Positions 33,318 to 42,653 are shown, counted from the first letter of the stretch. The stretch is 64,000 nt of DNA from Sphingomonas soli NBRC 100801 (GCF_001591025.1 NZ_BCTZ01000012.1:1-64000); one strand, 5' to 3'. Notes: a model not told the origin generated them from the sequence alone. Translations and numbers: made by a program.

Positions 33318-34970
33318 TCAGCTCGATCGCGTCGGATCGGTCACGGGGTCGAGCTGGCGCGCATCCGGGCTGCGCATCGTCGGCAGCGAGCCGGTCTGCC
33401 GTTCGATCCGGCGATGCACCACGGGTTCGGCGGCATCGATCCGCAACCGGCCAAGCGCTTCGCTGTTCGCGTCGTCGGCATGTGTGCGCCGCTGGTTGTG
33501 GCGCACATAATCGAGCCAGGTCGAGACATGGTAGCGCTCGATCCAGAGCAGGGGATCGCCCAGATCGCGCAACAGCGCCCATTCGCGCGCGCCATCGCGC
33601 ATGCGGATCCGCCGCCGCTCGCTCATCACCGCCAGAAAGGCGCTGATATTCTCCTCCGCGATGCGATGCTCAATCGTGATCACGATCGGACCGCTGCGTG
33701 GCTCGATCGGCACGGCGGTCTCCGGCTCGTGCCACGTCTCGCGCAGGTCCAGGTTGAGGTGGTTGATCGCGGGAACGCGCCATATCAGGCCGGCGGCGAC
33801 GCTCAGCAACTGGCAGCATCCGGCGGCGATCAGCGCCGTTTCCACGCCATGCCCGCTCGCGACCGCGCCGAAGACCCAGCTCCCCGCCGCCATGCCGCCG
33901 AATGCGGACATCTGGTAGAGCGACAGCGCGCGGGCAACGACCCATCGCGGCGACGCCATCTGGACGCCCACGTTGAAAGTGGAGAGCGCCAGCACCCAGC
34001 CGGCGCCGCACAGCCCCAGCGCAACCAGCGTGAGCGGCAGCCATCCGGTTGCCGCAGACGCCGCCCCGCCGATCGCGAGTCCGATCGCGGACCATCGCAC
34101 CAGCCATTCGGTGGAAAGGCGGTCGCGGAGCCGCCCGCTGCTAAAGGCGCCGCTGACCGCCCCCACGCCGAATCCGCCCAGCAAAAGGCCGTAGGTGAGC
34201 GGACCGCCGCCGATGATATCGCGCGCGATCAGCGGCATCAGCGCGGGCACCGCGCTGGCGGCGAACCCGAACAAGGCGGCGCGGATCAGCACGATGCGAA
34301 TAGCCGGTGACAGCGCGACATAGCGAACGCCCGCCGCCATCGCGACGCCGATGCGTTCGCGCGGCAGCCGCGACGCGGGTATATCGGGCTTCCAGCGCAG
34401 CAACACCACGATAAGCCCGACATAGCTGACCGCGTTGACGAGGAACGCCGCCGCCGCGCCTGCGGCCGCAACGATCGCCCCGCCGATCGCAGGGCCCGCG
34501 CTGCGCGCCACGTTGAAGCCCATGCTGTTCACCGCCACCGCATCGGGCAGCATCGCGCGCGGGACCATATCGCCCACCGACGCCTGCCAGGCGGGGCCGT
34601 TGATCGCGGTGCCGCAGCCGATCAGGAAGGTGAAGACCAGCAGCAGCCACGGCGTGAGAAGCCCCGCCCAGGTGCCCAGCGCCAGCAGGGCCGAGATGAT
34701 CAGCATGAAGGTCTGCGCGGCGAGCATCACGCGGCGGCGATCGAGATTATCGGCAACCGCGCCCGCCCACAGCGACAGCAGCATGATCGGCAGGCTGGTC
34801 GATGCCTGCACCAGAGCGATCATCTGCGGCGAGCTGCTGAGGCTCGTCATCATCCAGGACGCGCCCACCGCCTGGATCAGCCCGCCGAAATTGGAGAAGA
34901 GGCTCGCTGCCCAGACGCCGCGAAACAGCGGTATGCGAAGCGGCGAGGGGGATTGGGAGGAAGCGTTCAT
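33318..34970 (-). CDS. MFS exporter (MFS_3/EntS type) with C-terminal ABM-like domain
   Basis: Protein of 550 aa. Residues about 10-400 form an MFS carrier with 10-12 helices of the enterobactin-exporter-like MFS_3 group (VWAASLFSNFGGLIQAVGASW, TFLIGCGTAINGPAWQASVGDMVP, NVARSAGPAIGGAIVAAAG). Residues about 420-510 (VITIEHRIAEENISAFLAVMSERRRIRMRDGA ... YHVSTWLDYVRHNQR) look like an antibiotic-biosynthesis-monooxygenase/dimeric alpha-beta barrel domain. This fusion recurs in the group. Start ATG 34970 (MNASSQ) is used. Cargo unknown; likely drug or metabolite efflux. It is not visibly linked to the neighbouring esterase regulon. Confidence 0.85.
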   Translation of the reverse strand: MNASSQSPSPLRIPLFRGVWAASLFSNFGGLIQAVGASWMMTSLSSSPQMIALVQASTSLPIMLLSLWAGAVADNLDRRRVMLAAQTFMLIISALLALGTWAGLLTPWLLLVFTFLIGCGTAINGPAWQASVGDMVPRAMLPDAVAVNSMGFNVARSAGPAIGGAIVAAAGAAAAFLVNAVSYVGLIVVLLRWKPDIPASRLPRERIGVAMAAGVRYVALSPAIRIVLIRAALFGFAASAVPALMPLIARDIIGGGPLTYGLLLGGFGVGAVSGAFSSGRLRDRLSTEWLVRWSAIGLAIGGAASAATGWLPLTLVALGLCGAGWVLALSTFNVGVQMASPRWVVARALSLYQMSAFGGMAAGSWVFGAVASGHGVETALIAAGCCQLLSVAAGLIWRVPAINHLNLDLRETWHEPETAVPIEPRSGPIVITIEHRIAEENISAFLAVMSERRRIRMRDGAREWALLRDLGDPLLWIERYHVSTWLDYVRHNQRRTHADDANSEALGRLRIDAAEPVVHRRIERQTGSLPTMRSPDARQLDPVTDPTRSS

Positions 34971-35027
34971 TATCGGCTCAATCCCTGGTCCCGCCGGGCG
35001 ATCCACCGCAGGAGCGATTATCCCCGA

Positions 35028-35594
35028 TTATTGCGCTTCCGCTACCAGCGCCGCCGCCTTGGCGCCCATCCAGTCCATGTCGCCCGCGACGCGCCAGATC
35101 TCCTTGCCGTCCTTGCCGTAGAGAATCGTCATCGGCAGGTTGGCCCCCAGCGTCATGCTCCACGCGATATCGGGATCGAGATAGGGCTGGAGCTTCTTGA
35201 ACTTCGCCTTGTCGAAGAATGGCGTGACGATCTCCGCGCCTTTCAGGTCCTGGCTGATCGTGATCACCTGCAGCGCGTCGCCCTTCGCCACCGCGAGCGC
35301 ATCGAGCGTGGGCATTTCATGGACGCACGGTGCGCACCAGGTGGCCCAGAGGTTGAGCAGCACCGGCTTGCCCGCGAAATCGGCGAGCGTGACCTGTTTC
35401 CCCGAGGGGTCGGTGAAGGGAATGGCGGGCGCGGCCTCTCCCTTGTGGCTGCGGTCAAGCGTGCCCTTGTCGGCGGACGCGGCGGCATTGGAGGCGGGCA
35501 AGCTTTCGTTTGCTTGTCCCGGCGCGCCGGATTGCCTATCGCAGCCGCCGATTGCGAGTGCTGCAGACAGGAGAATTACGATAGTCGGGCGCAA
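35028..35594 (-). CDS. TlpA-like thioredoxin-fold lipoprotein
   Basis: Protein of 188 aa with a lipoprotein signal ([16 protein letters not shown]) and a TlpA/ResA-type thioredoxin domain: [37 protein letters not shown] (CAPC redox pair) and [18 protein letters not shown]. It should be a membrane-anchored periplasmic thiol-disulfide reductase, perhaps for cytochrome c maturation. TTG at 35594 is preferred because GGAG stands 6 nt before it; the alternative ATG at 35612 would share two bases with the divergent argH start codon. In sphingomonads this gene commonly faces argH. Confidence 0.88.
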   Translation of the reverse strand: MRPTIVILLSAALAIGGCDRQSGAPGQANESLPASNAAASADKGTLDRSHKGEAAPAIPFTDPSGKQVTLADFAGKPVLLNLWATWCAPCVHEMPTLDALAVAKGDALQVITISQDLKGAEIVTPFFDKAKFKKLQPYLDPDIAWSMTLGANLPMTILYGKDGKEIWRVAGDMDWMGAKAAALVAEAQ

Positions 35595-35610
35595 GGACAG
35601 CTCCAATGCC

Positions 35611-36990
35611 ATGTGGGGTGGGCGCTTCGCGGAGGGCCCTTCTGCAGTGATGCGTGAGATAAACGCGTCCATCCCCTTCGACAAGCGGATGTGGCGACAG
35701 GATCTTGCTGGCTCGCAGGCGCATGTCGCGATGCTCGGCAAGCAGGGCATCATTCCCGCCGAGGACGCGGCCCGGATTTCGGCCGGGCTGGACGATGTGG
35801 CGGCGCAGTTCGAAGCCGATGGCGTGCCCGACGATCTGGCGCTCGAGGACATCCATATGCTCGCCGAGGCTCGGCTGGCCGACGGGATCGGGCCGAGCGC
35901 CGGGCGTCTCCACACAGCACGCTCGCGCAACGATCAGGTCGCGACCGATTTCCGCCTCTGGGTGCGCGATGCGATCGACCAGGCCGAAGCTGCATTGGGC
36001 GCGCTCCAGGATGCATTGCTGACGCGCGCCGAAGAGCATGCCGATAGCGTGATGCCGGGCTTCACGCATCTGCAGGTCGCCCAGCCGGTGACGCTGGGGC
36101 ATCATCTGATGGCCTATTTCGAGATGTTCGCGCGCGATCGTTCGCGGCTGCGCGATGCGCGGGCGCGGATGAACCTGTGCCCGCTGGGCTCGGCGGCGCT
36201 TGCGGGCACCGGCTTCAACCTCGATCGCGAGGCGACGGCTGCGGCGCTCGGCTTCGACGGGCCAACCCGCAATTCGCTCGACTCGGTATCGGACCGCGAT
36301 TTCGCGATCGAATATCTCACCTGCGCCGCGCAGACCGCTTTGCATCTCAGCCGGCTGGCCGAGGAATTCGTGATCTGGGCAAGCCAGCCCTTCGGCTTCG
36401 TGTCATTGAGCGATCAATGGTCCACCGGGTCGTCGATCATGCCGCAGAAGCGCAACCCCGACGCGGCGGAGCTGGTGCGCGGCCATTCGGGGCGGATCAC
36501 CGGCGCGCTTGTCAGCCTGATGATCACGATGAAGGGGCTGCCGCTCGCTTATTCGAAAGACATGCAGGACGATAAGCCGCCCGTGTTCGAGGCGCATGAC
36601 CTGCTCGGACTGAGCATCGCCGCGATGACCGGCATGGTCGAAAGCGCGTCATTCCGCCTCGATCGCATGCGCGCGGCGGCCGAAACCGGCTTCTCCACCG
36701 CCACCGACCTCGCCGACTGGCTGGTGCGCGAAGCGGGCGTGCCATTTCGGGAGGCGCATCATATCACCGGGCGCACGGTGGCGGCGGCGGAAGCGGCGGG
36801 CATCCGGCTCGATCAGCTCGATATCGCGCAGCTCAAGGCAATTGACGACAGGATCGATGCGCGGGTGTACGACGTTCTGAGTGTCGACGCGTCGGTATCG
36901 AGCCGTACCAGCTTTGGCGGTACTGCGCCCGCCCGGGTGCGCGAAAGCGTGGCGGCGGCGCGTCGGGCGCGCGAGGAGGAAGGGCGATGA
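35611..36990 (+). CDS. argH: Argininosuccinate lyase
   Basis: Cytoplasmic enzyme of 459 aa that splits argininosuccinate into arginine and fumarate, the last step of arginine synthesis. The N terminus [40 protein letters not shown] and the fumarase/aspartase signature [11 protein letters not shown] are all present. The true start is ATG at 35611; the long open frame upstream is antisense to tlpA. The start codon almost touches that of the divergent TlpA-like gene, so both promoters must overlap coding sequence. The stop overlaps the next gene by ATGA. Confidence 0.97.
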   Translation: MWGGRFAEGPSAVMREINASIPFDKRMWRQDLAGSQAHVAMLGKQGIIPAEDAARISAGLDDVAAQFEADGVPDDLALEDIHMLAEARLADGIGPSAGRLHTARSRNDQVATDFRLWVRDAIDQAEAALGALQDALLTRAEEHADSVMPGFTHLQVAQPVTLGHHLMAYFEMFARDRSRLRDARARMNLCPLGSAALAGTGFNLDREATAAALGFDGPTRNSLDSVSDRDFAIEYLTCAAQTALHLSRLAEEFVIWASQPFGFVSLSDQWSTGSSIMPQKRNPDAAELVRGHSGRITGALVSLMITMKGLPLAYSKDMQDDKPPVFEAHDLLGLSIAAMTGMVESASFRLDRMRAAAETGFSTATDLADWLVREAGVPFREAHHITGRTVAAAEAAGIRLDQLDIAQLKAIDDRIDARVYDVLSVDASVSSRTSFGGTAPARVRESVAAARRAREEEGR

Positions 36991-37241
36991 AGCGATTTGC
37001 GATAGGCGCTCTGGCCGCGCTTGGCCTGGCTTTGGCGCTGGCGGGCTGCGGCGCGCGCGAAGAGCTGAAACCCGTGCAGGGCGCGTCGCTGCCCCCCGCG
37101 CCTTATGGCGCGACGGCGACACCCACGGCAGACGACCTGCTCAAGGCGCCCGTGCAGACCCGCCCCGCCCGCAGCGACGATCTGATCGAAAGCTCTGATA
37201 AACGGCGCACCGACGAATTCGATCTGCCGCCTCCCAACTGA
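36987..37241 (+). CDS. lptM: Small lipoprotein, LptM/YifL-like position
   Basis: Protein of 84 aa with a clear lipobox ([11 protein letters not shown], Cys near residue 21) and a short Pro-rich hydrophilic tail. Its place between argH and lysA, overlapping argH by ATGA, is the usual place of the LptM-type lipoprotein, which in E. coli helps the LptDE lipopolysaccharide translocon mature. Apart from the lipobox the sequence is too short for a firm family call, so the symbol rests partly on context. Confidence 0.75.
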   Translation: MKRFAIGALAALGLALALAGCGAREELKPVQGASLPPAPYGATATPTADDLLKAPVQTRPARSDDLIESSDKRRTDEFDLPPPN

Positions 37242-37259
37242 CGCAAAGACACTCTCTCC

Positions 37260-38522
37260 ATGAACCATTTCGAAGTCATCGGTGGCGAACTGCACGCCGA
37301 GCAAGTACCGCTTTCCGCAATCGCCGAAGCTGTCGGCACACCCGTCTATGTTTATTCGACCGCGGCGCTCCAGCAGCGCGCCCGCGCGTATAAGGCCGGC
37401 GTCGCGAAGGTCGGCGGACGCACGCATGTCGCCTTCGCGGTGAAGGCCAATCCCAACCTCGCCGTGCTCCGCGTGCTCGCCAATGAAGGCTTTGGCGCCG
37501 ACGTGGTCTCGGGCGGCGAGATGACCCGCGCGATGGCGGGCGGGATCGCCGCCAGGGACATCGTCTTCTCCGGCGTGGGCAAGACCCGCGCCGAGCTGGC
37601 GCAGGGGCTCGAGGCCGGGATCGGCCAGTTCAATCTCGAGCTGGAGGAAGAGGGCGTCGTGCTGGCTGAGATCGCTGCGGCGAAGGGCCTGCGCGCGCCC
37701 GCCGTGCTGCGCGTGAACCCCGATGTCGATGCCGGAACGCATGACAAGATTTCGACCGGCAAGGCCGAGAACAAGTTCGGCCTGCCGATCGATCAGGCGC
37801 CCGCCATCTTCGATCGGCTCGCCCCGCTCGAAGGGCTGAACCTGCGCGGCGTGGCGGTACATATCGGCAGCCAGCTGAGCAGCCTCGCGCCGCTCGAAGC
37901 CGCGTTCGAGCGCATCGGACGGCTGGTGGCCGAGCTGCGCGCGAACGGGCACGTGATCACCCATGTCGATCTGGGCGGCGGTCTGGGCGTCCCCTATCGC
38001 AAGGGCGAAGTTATGCCCTCGCCCGAGGCGTTCGGCGAGATGGTCGCGCGGGTAACGCAGGGCTGGGACGTCGAACTCCAGTTCGAGCCGGGCCGCGCCA
38101 TCGCCGCCAATGCCGGGGTGCTGGTCACCGAAGTCCTGTGGGTGAAGCCCGGCGTCACCAATCCCTGGGTGATCGTCGACGCCGCGATGAACGACCTCGC
38201 CCGCGTCGCCCTGTACGACGCGCACCACGATTTCTCCGCGGTGAAGCCAAGCGGCGAGACCTTCGTCGCCAATGTCGCGGGGCCGGTCTGCGAAAGCAGC
38301 GACGTCTTCGCCAAGGGGCGCGAGATCGATCTGGTCAAGGCCGGCGATCTGGCCGTGCTCCATTCGGCGGGCGCCTATGGCGCGACGATGGCGAGCATGT
38401 ACAACAGCCGCCCGCTGGTGCCCGAAGTGCTCGTCTCGGGAGACCGGTTCGAAGTGGTCGCCCGGCGCGTCTCGGCCGAGGCGATCATGGGCGAAGAACA
38501 AGTGCCGGACTGGCTCGGATGA
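37260..38522 (+). CDS. lysA: Diaminopimelate decarboxylase
   Basis: PLP enzyme of 420 aa that makes lysine from meso-diaminopimelate. The PLP-lysine is in HVAFAVKANPNL near residue 60; the glycine-rich phosphate site VDLGGGLGVPY, the FEPGRAIAANAG stretch and the CESSD motif (active-site Cys) are present. It lies 18 bp after the lipoprotein gene and its TGA overlaps the following ATG (ATGA). Part of the argH-lptM-lysA-cysG'-zntB operon. Confidence 0.97.
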   Translation: MNHFEVIGGELHAEQVPLSAIAEAVGTPVYVYSTAALQQRARAYKAGVAKVGGRTHVAFAVKANPNLAVLRVLANEGFGADVVSGGEMTRAMAGGIAARDIVFSGVGKTRAELAQGLEAGIGQFNLELEEEGVVLAEIAAAKGLRAPAVLRVNPDVDAGTHDKISTGKAENKFGLPIDQAPAIFDRLAPLEGLNLRGVAVHIGSQLSSLAPLEAAFERIGRLVAELRANGHVITHVDLGGGLGVPYRKGEVMPSPEAFGEMVARVTQGWDVELQFEPGRAIAANAGVLVTEVLWVKPGVTNPWVIVDAAMNDLARVALYDAHHDFSAVKPSGETFVANVAGPVCESSDVFAKGREIDLVKAGDLAVLHSAGAYGATMASMYNSRPLVPEVLVSGDRFEVVARRVSAEAIMGEEQVPDWLG

Positions 38523-39244
38523 GCCTCGCTGCCCTGCCGGTCTATCTGCGGCTGGAGGGACGGCCGGTGATCCTGATCGGCAGCGGCGATGCGGCGGACG
38601 CCAAGCGGCGGCTGCTGACGCGTGCCGGTGCCCGGATCGCCGGTGAGGACGCGGACGCCGCGCTGGCGATCGTGATCGATGACGATGCCGCGGTCGAGCG
38701 GCTCAGGGCGCGCGGCGTGCTGGTCAACGCCGTCGACAAGCCCGATCTGTGCGATTTCACGCTCCCGGCAATCGTCGATCGCGATCCCGTGCTGATCGCG
38801 ATCGGCACCGGCGGCATATCGGCCGGGCTGGCAGCGTCGCTCCGGCAGAAGCTCGAAACGATGCTGCCCGGTGATCTGGGACGGATCGCGCGCGACCTCC
38901 ACGCCGCGCGCCCCGCGATCCGCGAACGCTGGCCCGACATGGCCGATCGGCGGCAAGCCATCGGCGCGGCGCTCGAAAGCCTTGAGGGCGATGTCATCGC
39001 CCGCATCCTCGCACCCGGCGAGCCCGCGCCCGAACTGCTGCGCTTCACCCTCGCCTCGCCCGATCCCGACGATCTCACCCTGCGCCAGGCGCGCGCGCTG
39101 GCCTCCGCCGAGCGCATCTATCATCGCGCGAACGTGCCCGCCGCGATCCTCGATCGCTCCCGCGCCGATGCCCGGCGGATCTGCGCCATCCCCCCCGCCG
39201 ATCCGGGCGCGGGGCTTTCGATCGATCTGGAAATGGCGTCATGA
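38519..39244 (+). CDS. Precorrin-2 dehydrogenase/sirohydrochlorin ferrochelatase-like protein (CysG N-terminal module)
   Basis: Protein of 241 aa like the N-terminal half of siroheme synthase CysG, without the uroporphyrinogen methyltransferase domain. LPVYLRLEGRPVILIGSGDAADAKRRLL gives the NAD-binding fold; GVLVNAVDKPDLCDFTLPAIV and IGTGGISAGLAASLRQKLE match the CysG/Met8 family. It would oxidise precorrin-2 and possibly insert iron to give siroheme. Coupled to lysA and to the following transporter gene by ATGA overlaps. No sulfite or nitrite reductase gene is close. Confidence 0.87.
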   Translation: MSLAALPVYLRLEGRPVILIGSGDAADAKRRLLTRAGARIAGEDADAALAIVIDDDAAVERLRARGVLVNAVDKPDLCDFTLPAIVDRDPVLIAIGTGGISAGLAASLRQKLETMLPGDLGRIARDLHAARPAIRERWPDMADRRQAIGAALESLEGDVIARILAPGEPAPELLRFTLASPDPDDLTLRQARALASAERIYHRANVPAAILDRSRADARRICAIPPADPGAGLSIDLEMAS

Positions 39245-40194
39245 GCGGGTTTGCCTATGTGGTGCGCGGCGGCAAGGCGGAGGAGACGTCGCTCAAGCAG
39301 GCGCTGGGGCTAAAGGCCGATCTGTGCTGGGTTCACCTCAACACCAATGACGAACGCGCCAAGGCCTGGCTCGAGGGGGCGGCCGGGCTCTCGCCCTATG
39401 TCATCGAGGCGCTGACCGCGGCCGAGACGCGTCCGCGGTGCGACGCCGCCGCCGCCGGCGCGGTAATCAACCTGCGCGGGCTTTCCTCCGAACAGATGGC
39501 CGCCTCCGATCCGCTCGCCTCGATCCGGATATATGCGCTGGAGGGCCGCGTCTTTTCCGTCACCCGCAAGCGGCTGAACGCCATTCCCGTGGTGCAGGAC
39601 CAGATCAAGGCCAGCGCCATCCTCGACCCCGGCGATCTGATCGCGGCGCTCGCTTTGGCGATCACTGAGGAGCTCGATCCGGTCGTTGCCGATCTCGGCG
39701 ATTCACTCGACGATTGCGAGGAGCAGATCGTGACCAGCCGGGCTTTCGCCCTGCGCCGCCTCGTCAATCAGGCGCGCGTCCAGGCGATCGGCTTTCGCCG
39801 CTTCCTCGCGCCACAGCGGGCCGCTTTGGAAAAGCTCGCCAATCTCGGCGTTCCCTGGCTGGGCGGTGACGACCGCCTGCACCTGAACGCCGCCGCAGAC
39901 CGCGCCGCGCGGATGGCCGAGGAACTGGAGAGCATTCGCGAGCGCGCCGCGCTGGTGCACGAAACGCTGACCGATCTTCGCGCCGAGCAGATCGACCAGC
40001 GCTCGCTGATGATCGCCGTCGTCGCGATGGTCTTCCTGCCGCTCACCTTCATCACCGGGCTGCTGGGAATGAATGTCGCGGGCATCCCCTTCGCGCACGA
40101 GCCTTGGGCGTTCTGGGGCGTTTTCTGGCTATGTGCGGGGATCGGCGTGGGGGTGACGGGTTATTTCGTGATGCGACACTGGTTCGAGCGCTAG
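39241..40194 (+). CDS. zntB: CorA/ZntB-family divalent metal transporter
   Basis: Inner-membrane protein of 317 aa of the CorA metal ion transporter superfamily. A long cytoplasmic N-terminal domain with a helical stalk is followed by two C-terminal helices with the GMN signature (LLGMNVAGIPFAHEP near residue 278). The post-GMN wording and the lack of the CorA YGMNFE form fit the ZntB branch (Zn2+ transport) better than Mg2+ CorA. Start ATG 39241 overlaps the CysG-like gene by ATGA. It ends the plus-strand operon, facing the response regulator gene. Confidence 0.85.
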   Translation: MSGFAYVVRGGKAEETSLKQALGLKADLCWVHLNTNDERAKAWLEGAAGLSPYVIEALTAAETRPRCDAAAAGAVINLRGLSSEQMAASDPLASIRIYALEGRVFSVTRKRLNAIPVVQDQIKASAILDPGDLIAALALAITEELDPVVADLGDSLDDCEEQIVTSRAFALRRLVNQARVQAIGFRRFLAPQRAALEKLANLGVPWLGGDDRLHLNAAADRAARMAEELESIRERAALVHETLTDLRAEQIDQRSLMIAVVAMVFLPLTFITGLLGMNVAGIPFAHEPWAFWGVFWLCAGIGVGVTGYFVMRHWFER

Positions 40195-40233
40195 GGTCGG
40201 ATCCTGGCCGCTTCGGTGGGGAGCGCGCTGGTG

Positions 40234-40252
40234 CCGTCCAACGGAAAGCGGC
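40234..40252 (-). repeat. 19-nt 3'-end element, copy 2
   Basis: CCGTCCAACGGAAAGCGGC ends one base from the TAG stop of the minus-strand response regulator gene. It is identical except one base to 4052-4070, with the same stop codon and distance. The small CCGT/ACGG stem is kept. Confidence 0.5.
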
Positions 40253-40253
40253 G

Positions 40254-40796
40254 CTAGATGCCCAGGCGCGCGCACTCCGCTTTGGCGATGGCGAGTTCGG
40301 TGCGGACTTCGCCCAGTTCGATCGCGCGCGCGGCGATGCGGCCGTCCAGCGCAAGGTTCGATCGCTTGAGCTCCTCGATCCGGTCCGAACGGGCGAGCAC
40401 GCGTTGGATCCGCGCGGCCAGCACTTCAAACTCGAAGGGGCGCGTAACATAATCGTCCGCGCCGGCGGTGAACGCATCGACCGCCCCCAGCGGATCGGTC
40501 TGCGCGGTCAGCAGGATCACCGGCAGATCGGCGGTGCCCCGCGCGCTGCGGATTTCCTGAAGAACATGGATTCCGGAAAGCTCGGGCATCACCTTGTCGA
40601 GCAGGACCAGATCAAAGCCTCGCGCTGAAATCAGCTCCAGCGCCTGCGCCCCGCTATCCGCAAGCACCACAAGATAGCCGAGATTTCCCAGCCGGTGCGC
40701 AAGGACGTTCAGATTGGTGCGGCTGTCGTCCACGGCCAATATGGTCCGCACCGCGCGGCGGCGAAGGGCGATATTGGAGGGCGACGCCTGATCCAT
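40254..40796 (-). CDS. Stand-alone CheY-like response regulator with C-terminal coiled coil
   Basis: Protein of 180 aa. Residues 17-130 are a receiver domain with acidic pocket D23/D24, phospho-acceptor D67 in LVLLDKVMP and the threonine in LLTAQT. The conserved lysine of the K-P pair is replaced by arginine (R119-P120 in DDYVTRPF). Residues 138-175 form an Arg/Glu-rich coiled coil in place of an output domain. It is the last gene at the fliS end of the flagellar cluster (46 bp after fliS), so a role in motility control is likely, but it differs from plain CheY in the missing Lys and extra helix. Confidence 0.85.
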   Translation of the reverse strand: MDQASPSNIALRRRAVRTILAVDDSRTNLNVLAHRLGNLGYLVVLADSGAQALELISARGFDLVLLDKVMPELSGIHVLQEIRSARGTADLPVILLTAQTDPLGAVDAFTAGADDYVTRPFEFEVLAARIQRVLARSDRIEELKRSNLALDGRIAARAIELGEVRTELAIAKAECARLGI

Positions 40797-40842
40797 CCTG
40801 CAAGATTAGACCGGATGCGTCACGAAATGGTAAATGGCCGGA

Positions 40843-41244
40843 TCAGGATGCCTGGCGAACGCTCGACCATGCCCCGGCCACATCCTGAAGCGAATCCGCG
40901 GCGTCGCGAAGCGGTGCCGGATCGGAGCCCAGGCTTGCATTGAGGATCTGCTGGCGCAGGCCATGATAGAAGGTCGCGAGCGTGCGAGAGACTTCGCCGC
41001 CAAGTTCGAAATCGAGTCCCGCCTCCAGCGCGAAAAGCACAGCGGTGGCGCGGGCGATACGTTCGCTCTTGATGCTCGGCTGCCCGCGTTCAAGCGCGCA
41101 GGCAGCGGCGCGCAGCGCGGACACGGCTTCCTGATAGAGCAGGTCGACCAGGCCATGCGAATCCTGGCCGCTGGTGCGTCCCGCAACGTCGATCTGGCGA
41201 TAGGTCGCGGCGGGATCGCGGGCGAGGGCAGTGGCGTAACGCAT
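40843..41244 (-). CDS. fliS: Flagellin export chaperone FliS
   Basis: Helical protein of 133 aa that binds flagellin in the cytoplasm and delivers it to the export gate. MRYATALARDPAATYRQIDV, GLVDLLYQEAVSALRAA and ALFALEAGLDFELGGEVSRTLATFYHGL follow FliS helices 1-4. The start at 41244 makes a TGATG overlap with the fliD stop; an alternative ATG at 41262 would add MEQEFV. It is co-transcribed with fliD, probably from the sigma-28 promoter at 42672-42698. Confidence 0.9.
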   Translation of the reverse strand: MRYATALARDPAATYRQIDVAGRTSGQDSHGLVDLLYQEAVSALRAAACALERGQPSIKSERIARATAVLFALEAGLDFELGGEVSRTLATFYHGLRQQILNASLGSDPAPLRDAADSLQDVAGAWSSVRQAS

Positions 41245-42653
41245 CACGAACTCTTGTTCCATGCAGCAATCTGGTTGGTCAGGAAGCTTTGGGTGCTCTT
41301 GTAGGCGGCGACGCGCGAATCCATCGCGGCGAACTGGCGCGTCATCCGCAGGCGCAATTTCTCGGCGGCGGCGGCAGCGTCCTCGCGGTCGATGTCGATA
41401 TCGGTCTGCTGCTTGCTGTAGGTCGCCTCGCTCGCGCCCAGGCCGGTGACCCTGCTCACCGCCTTGTCCGAAATCGCCGACATCACGCGGGTCAGCCCCG
41501 CATTGGCGGCGAACATGGCTTCGAGCTGCGCGGGATAATTGGTGAGCACGCTCGTCAATCGCGCTGTATCCACGCTCAGCGTGCCGTCGCGCTGGGTCGC
41601 CACGCCGATGCCGGACAAAGTGGAGGGCACGCCCTCTGCCGGATTGTCGATCAGCTGGCCCATCGTGATCGCCTTTAGCGAGCGGAGCAGCTCCTTTGCC
41701 GCCGCATCGCCGCGCAGCGGGCCGGTGGTCGGATCCACCGCGGCCTTCACCACCTTGTAGACCTCGTTATAGGTCTCGACGAAATTGGCGACGGTCTGCT
41801 TGATCGCTTCGGTCGGCGCCTTGGTGCCGATATTGACCGTGGTTCCGGGCGACGCCGAAACCAGATCGATCTTCACGCCTTCGATCAGGCCATAGATGCT
41901 GTTGGTCGGCCGCGTGGTCTGCACGCCGTCGAGCGCGACGATCGCGTCCTGCGCCTTTGTGTTGATCGTGGAGCCGGACGCGGCCGGGCCGATATCGAGA
42001 TCGCCAAGCGATCCCCCGCTTCCCTGCAGCGTGAACGCCTGGGTTGCGCCGGTCGCGCCCTTGACGACCAGGCGGGAGCCCGAACTATCGGTCATCACCG
42101 ACGCGGTCACCCCGGCATTGGCGGCGTTGATTGCCTGCGCGACACCGGCGAGCGTACTGTTCGACGAATCGATCGTGATCTCGACCGGCGCCGCGCCGCC
42201 TGCGGTAAAGCCGATCATGTCGCCGTCGGCGACCGTCGCCGTGCCAAAGGTCAGCGTCAGGGTGCCCGTTCCGAAATCATGCGCCGGGCCATCGATGAAC
42301 GGATCGGTGCTGGCGACCTGCGACTGAGCGAGCTGGCGCACTTCCAGATTCGCGCTGAAGCCGTTGAGCTTGGCGCCGGCGAGTCCGGTGACGTTCAGGA
42401 TGCCGGTGTTCGAGCTGCTGGGCTGGGTGCTGAGCGACGTGCCGCTGGTCAGCGACGCGAGCGCGCGGGCGAATTCGGTGAGGTTGCTCTTCACTTCGGC
42501 CGCCGTGGAGATCTTTGCGGCGAGCGCATCGGCTTTCTCGGTCAATGCGGCGTTCTTCACCGCATATTGCGCTTCGACGAGCTGGGTCACGAGCGCCGAA
42601 ATATCGATGCCCGATCCCGTCCCCAACGTCTTTGCAATCGACTCGATGGCCAT
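41244..42653 (-). CDS. fliD: Flagellar filament capping protein FliD (hook-associated protein 2)
   Basis: Protein of 469 aa. It starts with the FliD N-terminal pattern SIAKTLGTGSGIDISALVTQLVEAQ and ends with the C-terminal coiled-coil segment (DREDAAAAAEKLRLRMTRQFAAMDSRVAAYKSTQSFL). The cap sits at the filament tip and helps flagellin fold there. It is coupled to fliS by TGATG. A sigma-28 type promoter lies directly upstream, fitting late (class III) expression. Confidence 0.95.
   Translation of the reverse strand: MAIESIAKTLGTGSGIDISALVTQLVEAQYAVKNAALTEKADALAAKISTAAEVKSNLTEFARALASLTSGTSLSTQPSSSNTGILNVTGLAGAKLNGFSANLEVRQLAQSQVASTDPFIDGPAHDFGTGTLTLTFGTATVADGDMIGFTAGGAAPVEITIDSSNSTLAGVAQAINAANAGVTASVMTDSSGSRLVVKGATGATQAFTLQGSGGSLGDLDIGPAASGSTINTKAQDAIVALDGVQTTRPTNSIYGLIEGVKIDLVSASPGTTVNIGTKAPTEAIKQTVANFVETYNEVYKVVKAAVDPTTGPLRGDAAAKELLRSLKAITMGQLIDNPAEGVPSTLSGIGVATQRDGTLSVDTARLTSVLTNYPAQLEAMFAANAGLTRVMSAISDKAVSRVTGLGASEATYSKQQTDIDIDREDAAAAAEKLRLRMTRQFAAMDSRVAAYKSTQSFLTNQIAAWNKSS

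Noticed and set aside
31974..34310. 778-codon plus-strand open frame
   Set aside because: Antisense to the ceramidase-fold and MFS genes and crosses operator site 7; composition typical of a shadow.
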